Positions 37,283 through 47,270 of a stretch of 64,000 nucleotides of DNA are shown here, piece by piece; the first letter of the stretch is position 1; each line of letters starts with the position of its first letter. The DNA comes from Theobroma cacao (taxonomy: Eukaryota; Streptophyta; Magnoliopsida; Malvales; Malvaceae). The notes under the pieces are model-generated. The model made no database searches, was not told the DNA's origin, and was given only the letters and a program-made list of their open reading frames with translations. The stretch spans positions 12,630,612 to 12,694,611 of the forward strand of contig NC_030859.1 in assembly GCF_000208745.1 (NCBI RefSeq), given 5' to 3'. Made by a program: the position numbers and the translations under genes.

Positions 37283-38439
37283 TTGTTGGTGGTTTATTGT
37301 GTTTTGTGGGTTGTTTTTTTGTTTATTTGGTTAAGATTAATTGCAGGAAATTTGAAAATGGCACTAAAACAAGCAAGACCAAGTTCAAGTGGTTCATTTG
37401 ATCAAACTAGATTTGTGTCAATTGATGTTGTGGCTAGGCACACTAGTTATCTAGTCAACAAAACTACAATACCTAAAAGAGGACTGGATCAAGGGTTGAT
37501 CATATACCTTGAACTTCAACCAATGATTGATGAACGACATTGGCAAAAATTTTATGCTTCACTAGAAGTTCCAATTATACACATGGTAAGAGAATTTTAT
37601 GCTAATGTTGTTGAAGTTACCAATGATTTTGTTTTTATGCGAGGTAAGCTAGTGTCATTTTCTAGCCATGCCATTGATGAATTTTATGAAGCTATAGATT
37701 TTGACAATGATGGTTATGGACAATACTTGGTTGGCCATGAAGATTTGGATGGCATCATCAATATACTTTATGATGAGGGTGCTCAATGGCGGATCTTCAA
37801 TAATGCACCAGTTTCCTACAAGAGGAATGTGATGAAACCATATTATAAAATATGGTTATATTTTGTAGCGTCTAAATTACTTCTTACAACACATCGCAGG
37901 GACGTCGTAAATGATAGAGCCATCCTTATTCACTTTATCATGATGGGACACACAATTGATATTGTTTGTGTAATTTACAAAGCCATGACTCACACTGCAA
38001 AAACAAAACACGATGGCTTGTAGTTCCTTTCTCTGATTACAGTTATGTGCAAGAAGGCTGGTGTAAATTGGAATGCCAGTGAAGAGTTGTTGCACTCTAA
38101 ACTCCCAATAGATATTAATCTCATCCTCATACAACCTCAACACTCTGTGGAGGATCGTTCTTTTTCAACACATCATCTTTACCACCCTTGACCAAGATCC
38201 GAACAACAAATGCTAATGACTTAGAGGATTGAACAACTTGAACATCTGGTTTAGCAACTTGGGCATTAGTTTAAGCGACACACGACTTATTAACCCAATG
38301 TAATCAACATATGGGTGCTTTTATAGGGATAGACATGGGTACTCTTCCACCATCACTTGATCTTCTTAGTGCCAATGAGGCGGAGGATGATGAGAATAAT
38401 GCAGCGGTGGCAGATGAGGAAGATGAAGAGGAGTATTAG
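37283..38439 (+). pseudogene. Env-position ORF of the Athila-like element (putative plant transposon protein domain)
   Basis: A clean 246-codon frame runs 37283-38023. A more natural start is the Met at 37358 (MALKQARPSSSGSFDQTRFVS), because the preceding 25 residues are a hydrophobic run with no match I recognise. The body contains WQKFYASLEVPIIHMVREFY, NDFVFMRGKLVSF and KPYYKIWLYFV, the pattern of a domain often labelled putative plant transposon protein (PF20167 from memory). Homology continues past the stop at 38021 (MCKKAGVNWNASEELL) and ends, after a frameshift, in an acidic tail DEEDEEEY with a stop at 38437. The first stop is probably a TGG-to-TAG change. Function is unknown; an envelope role is only inferred from position. 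Confidence 0.78.
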
Positions 38440-39088
38440 AGCATCTACGGAATTTGTTCAACCATCAAAGGAATGTTTTTTTAATTTTCCTTTCTTTTTT
38501 CTAACATTGAGGACAATGTTTAGTTAAGTTTAGGGAGTGAATTTATTTTTTTGTTAGTGAATATTCTATGCAAGTATAAAGATTTAATTTCATTTACATG
38601 TTAATCTAGATTTTTAAGTAATTAGGATTAGTTGGTCATTTAATTTTTAAGCTTACTTAAATTTTTAGGAATCTAGAGTAACGTTGTGTCAATTTTTTTC
38701 AATGAGTTCCTTATCTAATGATAATAACCAGTTGTCTTGAATTTTTAGCTTTTGGTGAATAAGGTTTTTGTTGGATTCATGCTAAATTTTTGTGTTTAGT
38801 ATCATTGTTAGGATGTGATTTTCACAATTTTGAGCATTATATATTTTGTTTTGAATTGTTGTGAATAATTAGAGACGGTTTATATTGATAAAAATTTAAA
38901 TTGTGTCAAGAATTCTAGAATTTGCTTGATTCTCTCTCGAGGCAAAATCCTAGGGAATACTTAGTTAGGGACATGATTTAGGCCATCTTTGAACCGTTTG
39001 AGTCTAAAAAGCTAACCTTGATATATTTTTATCCTTAGTATACCCTATTGAGCCTAATTTCCTTTTCTTTGTTTAATCACATAATAAT
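38440..39088 (+). other. Athila 3' spacer, left part
   Basis: AT-rich, no ORF. Near 38500 it has a CATTGAGGACAATGTTTAG word often seen in Athila-type 3' regions. Cut by the solo LTR at 39089. Confidence 0.55.
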
Positions 39089-39782
39089 TGTCACAGCCCA
39101 AATTTTGGGCTATGATCGGTGCATGGGCCCAATGGGCATAGCCCACTAAGCCCAAGCAAGCCTATTTAAGCAATCTCAATCATTAATCCCAACCAACATT
39201 TCTAAAACCACATATTGTAATTCTCACCTAAAAATATTTCAGTAACATTTTATAGTGACCTAATACTCACCATTTTATTATGTCAAAATAATGTCACCCG
39301 TTTGCCAACTCATAGTGGCATCAGTAATCAAATATACATATTTGACTTATAACATGGATCTTAACAGATTACATTACATATACGCGTTCACAAGTAACAG
39401 ACTCTTGACTGTCAGCGGAGTGATCGTGGGTGAAGGTACAACTATTGAGATGCCATAGTACCTACCAAGAGAACGAGCATACATGGACACTCAATCTAGG
39501 TCCCAACTATCTTCGAATCTAAAAACATGAAGTTTAAAAACATGAGTATAAAACTCAGTGAGTGAACATAAGAAGGGAACAAGCAATTGAAAAGGAGAAC
39601 TTGGAAATCATGATGCACTTATTTCAGAAACAATGCAATTGATTTAATTTCTTACTAAAAACCCCTCATTTCAAACTTCGATTAATAACCTCATAGTGTT
39701 GAAAAAACCCATGATCAATTCATGAAGTTAAATAGGTGAAAAATATGTCAAAATCAAGCATGGTAGCAAGCATGGCAACAAG

Positions 39783-40143
39783 TTTCTCGCAACAGTGAGA
39801 AATAATCTTAGTTTGCATATGTTTCAATTTTTCTATTATATCTCCCATTATAGAAGTCCAATTAACCTGATTTTTAAACCATTAGAAAGTTGAGAGGAAG
39901 AGCTACAACTTTAATGTTTACCATTTTTCCAGTTCTGATGGAAAGGTTGTCAAAATCTTCATCAAATTGGAAATACTGCACCAGAATTTTGGGACCACCT
40001 AAGAGTTTCTCGCTACAGCGAGAATCCATTTTCGCTGTAGCAAGAATTCTTTTTCGCTACAGCTAGAATTCTTTTTCGCTGCAATGAGAAACAGGGCTGG
40101 TTTGTGCCTCCATCACCCAAGAGTTTCTCGCTGTAGTGAGATT
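39783..40143 (-). repeat. Cluster of quasi-palindromes in the family-3 LTR
   Basis: Six copies or near copies of TTTCTCGCTACAGCGAGAA lie at about 39783, 40006, 40033, 40053, 40075 and 40124. The arms TTCTCGCT and AGCGAGAA pair perfectly in the best copy (40006-40024). Confidence 0.85.
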
Positions 40144-40369
40144 CAGTGCAGATGACAATAAAGGGATTTTCACATGTCACAAAATCCATTCCTACCATAT
40201 TGCACATAAAAGTGAACACATTGACAATAATCAAGTTTCTCATTATTCATTTCAATCACATATTATAATCATAAATTTTCTATCCCATATACATATATAA
40301 ACATAAATTTTCTATCCCATATACATATATAAACATATATAAACATGTACACCACGCCACTTCATTCAT

Positions 40370-40525
40370 CGTCATAGCCGAGTCATCCTCATCGGCTTAT
40401 GCGCACTCCCTACTCGCACATAGCTGGGTTATCATCATCGGCTTATGCGCACTCCCTATTCGCACATAGCTGGGTCATCATCAGCTCATGTACACTCCCA
40501 CATCTCACATAGCTGGGTCATCATG
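40370..40525 (-). repeat. Tandem repeat in the family-3 LTR
   Basis: Units of about 50 bp contain GCGCACTCCCTA, TCGCACATAGCTGGGT and a CATCATC run. Confidence 0.82.
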
Positions 40526-41886
40526 ATCACACAACATTATTCATCAATGCAAAACACATATTCATATATATACATACCAACATAATATAGAAGCACATGG
40601 ATTCATCTTTTTACGCATTTCACATTTTCACAACATCAAAACATTTTATCAAGGGCCTGTTCCCATGCATAATTTAATGAAAACCAAGTAAAATCATTTA
40701 AATGCTTCATCCCAACACATATGTATTTCCCAAAAACACTTTGATGCAAGTTCACTCATTGGTCTTGTTGATTCTTTTGCTTGACTCTAGCCTCAACTAA
40801 TGCTCCAAATGGACATGTGAGGCCTTGTTGGAACCTATACACACACAATATCACCACCAACCTAAATTGGAATTAATATAATTCCAAAAGCTCTTTCCTA
40901 AATCAGGTTCTACTAGTTATTCCTAACTAGTTTCCAATTGCCATTAAGTTGCTAGTTATTTACCCCACTCTAGTCACTCTAAGAGTGAATAAACAACCTT
41001 AACAATAAAACACTCAAAAACCCATTGTTAACCATTATCAACAACTAAAGAAATTTAACCCTAACTTATACTCACCTTGATGGTCTTTGTAGTTGAATTC
41101 TCTTTCAAAATTCTTCAAGCTAATAAGGAAAATCACTTTCTCTCTCTCTACATGCCCAACTAGTGAGAGGAAGATGGAATTAAGACTTTTTAAGGGTTTT
41201 AAGGTGAGAGAGTGAAAGAGCACAAAAGGTTATATGAAATAGTGCTCAAAAGCATGAAAATTGAAGTTAATTGAGAGAGCTATGGAAGCTTTATGGGAGG
41301 CTCCCATGGAGATGAAGAAATGTGAAATGGGAAGGGAAGAAGAAATGGCTGGAAACTGCTGAAAATTGCTCAAACTTTAGATATTTATATCTAAAGTTTT
41401 TCCAATTTTTCATATAATTTACCAAAATGCCCTCCATAAGGTGACTTTGTCTTCTTTTTTCCTTCGGTTCAACTTTTTACTCTTTGGACACTAAGACAAA
41501 TTGCATAATGGTTTAGAAGTACTCGATTTCGTGAGAACTTAAAAGTTTAGACTCGAGATGCAAAATGACCATTTTGCCTCTACCTTGAAAATCATCATTA
41601 TTTCTATTTCCTTCGTCATCTTATCCTTATTTTCATAATTCATTTGTGCCTTAGGCCTACTTAAGCCTTAATAATGTTTGAAAGCATACTTCTAGGGGCT
41701 CACTAAAGAAAATGATGAAATTACCTTTAGTCCATTTTATCACGTCTACTTCTAGTTACGTATCTATAGAGGTCGAGGTTTCACAAGTTCACTTCTGAAT
41801 TACCCCTTTTACTCGATAATCAACCTCAATTAGCAGTCGGTAAGCATTATTAGCCACCACCTCAAAGTACGAGGTACTATAATAAT

Positions 41887-42680
41887 AAGCCTACCTTAAA
41901 ATAAAAATTTCAATTTTGCAACTCTTACTTTTAAGCATGTATATTGTTTTAGGAAATATATATTGAGCTAAATGCATATGGAGGAAAGGTTACGTTGATG
42001 TGGAAAAAACGTTCAATATATTAAAAATCATCCCACTGCTTACAATACAAAGAAAATAAGTTTGGGGTGTAAAATTGTGAGATTGAAAAAAAAGAAAAAA
42101 GAAAAAAAAGAAGAAAAAGTGTTGAAAAAAAGAAAAAAGTTCAAAAGTGAAGAAATAGGGTGCATGAGGAAAATGAAAATAAAGCTTTTTATAGGTCCTA
42201 GAATAAATATGTACGTATGGTGATTTGAGCCACATTATATCCTTTATCCTACCTTGACCCTAGCTATACAATACAAGCTTTGTAAAGCTCTATTGATCCT
42301 TAGCTGTGTGTTAGTCTACATTAGTGGAGTGAAAGATGAAAAGTAAATCTATGGAATTCTAGTACTAATTTAAATTTTGTGTTAGCATAAACTCATACGG
42401 ATGTCTTGATATTCTTGGTAAAATAATTCACACACACACAGAAATCCATTCGAGAGTGTGCTTGCATCAGAATTGAAACATGAATTTAAATGATGCCTAT
42501 ATTTTCCTCTAGTTAAAGATTGATAGACATACTGTTGAGGAAATTATGGGGAATTATTGAAGTTGGTGCACTCTATCTTTAGTAGTTGTCCTCTCTATTT
42601 TGTTTTCACCATCTAAAATTGTTTTCCGTAGGTTAGTTTTTTTTCTATGTTTTGCTCGAGGACTAGCAAAATCTTAAGTT
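41887..42680 (+). other. Athila 3' spacer, right part, to the LTR edge
   Basis: No gene. An A/G-rich tract lies at about 42088-42140. Close to the LTR, CTCGAGGACTAGCAAAATC and CTTAAGTT resemble the conserved region before the polypurine tract of Athila elements, here decayed and short of its G run. Confidence 0.6.
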
Positions 42681-43962
42681 TGATAATAACTATATGATAT
42701 AGAGTTATTTGGTCATAATTTTGATAGTAATTTAGCTTAGTTCTTATAGTAATGCATAGAAATTAGTAGGTTTTATCTAATTATTTTAAGTTAATTATTT
42801 TAGTGAGTCAATCTAATCTTAATTAATGTTATGCTTAAATTGGTGTTACTATGCTTAAGATAGGTTGTTATTGATTTTTTTGTGCTTTTGTAGGTGTTTA
42901 GTGAGGAAGACATTTAATACAAGAAGGAGAGCAATTATGAGGTGGAGACTTTCACTACACATGTCTTGCTATTTTGACGATAATTCTCTCTATAGAACTC
43001 CAAATGAGATGATTCTTAAACCATTGGAAAGATAAGAAAAAATATATACCGCATATATATGTTTACTACTTTTCCTAATTCTTCCTAGAAGGTGGTCAAA
43101 AATCTTGTTGAAAATAAAGTATTGCAGTAGTCCTAGAGTAATTATGATATTTACAAATTAAATGGTTGAGGTCATGGCGTTGGAGGAGTTAGGCCGTAAT
43201 TCACATAGTTTGATGAAGAAATCTTGATTGGAATTGACTTTTTTCATCACCCAACTTGGCCAAATTTTAAAGCTTTATAAAAGAAACCTTTTGGAGAACT
43301 TGTGGAGGCATGAAACACCAGATTTAAAGCTGAGATTCAAGCCACAAACACCATTGAAAAAAGCCTCATTGAAGTTGAGAAGAAATTGCGGGATTCAAGA
43401 AGACTTGGAGATCAAGATTGCAACTCTTGGATTTCTTTTATCTTTTTGTTGTTCTTTTATTTTCTTGGTTTTGGTTTTAATGACTAAACTTAAATTGATG
43501 ATGATGTGTGACTTGAGGGGGAACTAATTTATTTATCTAAGATTATGATTGAGCTTAATATGTAGTTTGATCTATTTATCTCTCTTTTACTTATGTTTGA
43601 TGGTTTTAAGTTGTTCATTCTATTCTGTTCTTAATGCTTTTAATTGATTGGACACCAATTAAATTGATCTGAAAACCTAAGTTAAACTTTTGATGAAGGA
43701 GATTTAGGTAGACCTTGAATAAAATAGCATATGATCGAATACACTTAATTGGTTTGGTGGTTTGATTTGCATATAGAGTAGACATACACCTATAAGCCAT
43801 ATGTAGCTAGGAGTAGAACACAAACTTAATGAACCTTTCTTCAATATAATTTGCATAGACATATAGTAAGTTAGTTGAGAAAGATATTGTTGTGAGAAAC
43901 TTAATGGAGATTTGTAAATAAATTAGGACTCTAGGTTAGCAACTTAATCCATTAAACTAACT

Positions 43963-44001
<39 letters not shown>

Positions 44002-44010
44002 ATATTAGGA
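42681..44010 (+). repeat. 3' LTR of the Athila-like element, truncated
   Basis: Parallel to 26743-28050 of the 5' LTR, then lost after GACAATATTAGGATGAAGTATT. Includes a long AG run (43965-43999) where the 5' LTR has only a few AG units. The last 240 or so bases and the outer end are missing. Confidence 0.82.
43965..43999 (+). repeat. (AG)n microsatellite
   Basis: About 17 AG units inside the truncated LTR, expanded relative to the partner LTR near 28010. Confidence 0.92.
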
Positions 44011-44250
44011 TGAAGTATTGCTTTTACATCATTTACAGAATAAGTCGTAGGCTCAATGAAATAAAGATCATATCTAACAATTCTAGAACCAATAAGATCT
44101 TTATTCGAATAAATAGTGAGAGTTTCACTAAAGTAAATTGAATATCCAAACTTTATTAAAGAAAAAATAGAAATTAAATTCCTAAAACCCTCTAGAATGT
44201 AATAAACATTTTCCAAAACTAAGCTACAACCATAAGGAAATTGAAGAAGA
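44011..44250 (-). pseudogene. Fragment of a copia protease/pre-integrase region
   Basis: Minus-strand translation gives LENVYYILEGFRNLISIFSL and KFGYSIYFSETLTIYSNKD, which fits the stretch between protease and integrase in Ty1/copia elements. Only about 80 codons remain. It differs from the Sirevirus-like element at 13.5-16.8 kb, so it comes from another copia family. Confidence 0.7.
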
Positions 44251-44268
44251 ATGGTGTGAGACCTCGAC

Positions 44269-47231
44269 TGTCATGACCAGAAACCTCCCTCGGGCCCATG
44301 ACAACCGCCGCGACGTCCCGATTGACACTCATTACCCGGAATGCCAACCGAAACCCCGCAAGGCTTACATATCAGTTTCTTTCTTTTCCTGTGAGCGATC
44401 ATTGTTAAATATTCCGTTTTAAACAATTACTAGTCGTTTTTGGCTCAAATAAATCAAAAGATAAATTTTTTAAAAGGATTTATACATAAATATTACTATT
44501 TAAAATATTAATTAAAATATAGCATTTTTATATAAAACTCTATTTATAAAAACACGTGTAAGAAATCTTTTGTAATTTGGAAGTAAAATAAATTCATACA
44601 TCCAATAATTTACAAAGTCATAATGTACAATAATAATTACAATGACAAGTGGCCCAAAATACACCCAGTGTTGCTAGAAACCTACTGTCTGTGTGGTAGA
44701 GATGTCAACTGGAATCCTCGACAAAATAGGGTATCTACAAGCTACCACAGACCTGAAATGTTTGGAAAGGAGGTGGGTGAGATTTTGCAATCCCAATGAG
44801 TAAACAGACATTATCATAAATATCTAAAGGCGAGTAAAATCGAGGCAAGTTTAAACAACAAATTACGAACCATTTCATAATGTTTTCAATTTATTTCTTA
44901 AACCATAAAATATTTGTAATTTACCAAAACAGTTGTTAAGGCTTATGTCTTTTATTAAAAACAAGGCTCAAGCCAAAACTAATCCTCGGGGATACCTTGG
45001 CCGAGGCATCTAACCGAGTCCGCCAAGGGTGTTAAAATATTCACACGTGAAACACATTTTTATTTTTAAAACCAGCCGTTCCTTGGCGTTGGCCGAGTTA
45101 CACATTCACGTGGGGGTTCGACGTGAAGTGAGCTCTAATACTACCCCGGGAGTTACCCTCCTCGCCTCTACAACCGGAGTAACTATATAACTGGGTTTAC
45201 CGTGCCCCTCTAATAGGCAGTCCACGGAAACCCGTCACTGCAGTGACTAACCCACCAATTTTAATAAAATTTCGACAGTATAACGTGGCTTTTATTTATT
45301 TATCCAGCCTGCATAGTAAAACAACTTACATAAATTTCCCAATGCATTCACAAAATATAGCCACATATACTCATTTCTCATAAGCCATTCCTAGGAAAAT
45401 ATATATTTTTCAAGTCAATTTGTAGCCTCCAATTACTCAATTTCATAATCAATACAATATATTTTTATTTGTCACATTTATTCCTAAAACATCAAAAATC
45501 CCGTTTTAATCTCGTTCTCATTTCATAAAATACATAAAGGGCATTTAAAATAAACTCTAGATAATTTACAATAATAATAAGTTTACTCACCGTTTGTACA
45601 AACTAAAAGCTTTCTAAGCGCCCCGATCACTACTCGTCGGGTACGACTTCTTTGCCTTTTCCGGAAGGCTCTCCTCCTAGACACATTACAAAAATTTACA
45701 CAATTCATCACATTGATGCTAAATCACTATATAATTAACTTAAATCCTATACTAATGCATGGTATGAAATGCAATAGCCTAAAACGGCTTAAACGCGGTA
45801 TTAACCTATTTTTGGCACTTTACCCGATAAATTGCTAACGCGCTCCATTTTAGCTCTAAATTGTCCCATTCTCTCTCCAACATTTCTAACCATTAATTAT
45901 CAGCCGATATTCCTCTAAAATAACCAAAATCAGCTCACTCTCTTCCTTGGAAAATTTGGCCAAAAATGGGACATTAACTCGATTAATTTTCCACTTTGTT
46001 TTTCCATCACATTTAACCATTTTTCATCATTTTCTCTTCATTTCTCTTAGAATAAAAATCAGATTATCATCATTGTACTTCATTGCAGATTCAGCCAAGG
46101 GTGGGTATTGTGAAAATTTAATGCTTTCTTGCCCAATTTAATTTCTAAACACATTTAACTAACTAAAACTATCAATTTAACTCAAAATCAAAACCTAAAA
46201 ATTTCAATTTCTCTCCCCTAGAATTTCGTCCAGCCCTTGATGTTACTTTTAGATCTCTCTCCTCAAGCATGCTAAATGGAAATAAAGGCATAGCAAACGT
46301 AGAAATCAAGCTAAAGTCGAAAAATTTTACTGTTAGACGCGTAAACAGGGGAAAAACGCGAATTCCCCTTTGAATTTTCTTGTTTCTCTTTGGTTTTTTT
46401 TTTTCTTCCTTTCCTCTCTATTTTCTCTCTTGTTCTCCCTTATGGCCAGCCAGCACTTAAAATGGAGTTTAAATGGGCTGACTTTTTATTAAAATAATAT
46501 TATTTCATTAAAAAATGCCACGTGTCACTTTCCCATTGGCCCATTTTTAAAATTTCATCCATTTGTTTCCAAATTTTCACCATACACTTGTCCCACATAT
46601 CCATAGCTTAGATAAAAATCTCAGACTTATCCAAAGTCTCGGTGGAGTAATTTTTGAAATTTACACTTTTGCCCCCGTAAAAGTAAAAAATTACATTTTT
46701 GCCCAAAAAACTGAAAAATTGCCCATAGACATATTTTTCATCCCTTATACTCATACCATTCTCCAATTTGTCAAATTTGATCTAAATTCTCTCAAAATCT
46801 CAAATTTTATCCGCGGGTGGCAAAATTATGATTTTGCCCCTACACTCTAGAAATCACCAAAATTAAACTTTTTCACTTCCTATCATTAAATTATACTCCA
46901 AATAGTTAATCTTGGTCAAAAATTTCACTCCATGATCAAATTATTATCTTAGGTGGCAAAATGACGATTTTGCCCTTGAACATCAAAATTTCCAATTTTA
47001 CCCCTAATGAACCCTCGAACTCCGAACAATCATTTTTAGTCATTCCTAGACTATAAAATATTAAATTTCATCCTACGATTCCTATTTGAACTAGTTCGAT
47101 GTTAAATCAACTCAAGTGTACCATTAGGTACAATATCGGGTTTCGTCTTTTCTTAGGTGCTTTCCTAGCATAATAACATGCTACTCAGTGCATGTATGTC
47201 ATGACATATATTTATAGGGTCGGGTTTTACA
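44269..47231 (-). repeat. 3' LTR of the complete family-1 element (2.96 kb)
   Basis: Plus strand starts TGTCATGACC and ends GGTTTTACA. Longer than its partner because the partner has lost about 430 bases. Confidence 0.9.
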
Positions 47232-47250
47232 ATTCTACCCCCCTTAAAAT
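47232..47250 (-). other. Polypurine tract
   Basis: On the minus strand AAGGGGGGTAGAAT directly precedes the LTR start TGTAAAACCC. This is the plus-strand DNA primer site of the element. Confidence 0.85.
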
Positions 47251-47270
47251 AAAATTTTGACCTCAAAATT

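Larger units (their letters stand above)
39089..41881 (-). mobile_element. Second solo LTR of family 3, perfect TSD ATAAT
   Basis: Plus strand begins TGTCACAGCCC and ends GGTACTATA, where CA has decayed to TA. It is flanked by ATAAT at 39084-39088 and 41882-41886. No internal element sequence adjoins it. It shares its ends and tandem repeat with the copy at 29810 but also has a cluster of quasi-palindromes that copy lacks, so there are at least two subfamilies. Confidence 0.9.
26743..44010 (+). mobile_element. Athila-like Ty3/gypsy element, about 12 kb after removing two inserted solo LTRs
   Basis: Order on the plus strand: 5' LTR, tRNA-Asp-type primer site, gag, protease, RT, RNase H, integrase, spacer, env-position ORF, spacer, truncated 3' LTR. 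The two LTRs share sequence from TGATA...AGAGTTATTTGGTC onward. Removing the solo LTRs at 29810-32323 and 39089-41881 leaves about 12 kb, a normal size for Athila. All genes are decayed. Lineage is assigned from the primer site, the protease wording and the env-position ORF. Confidence 0.88.
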
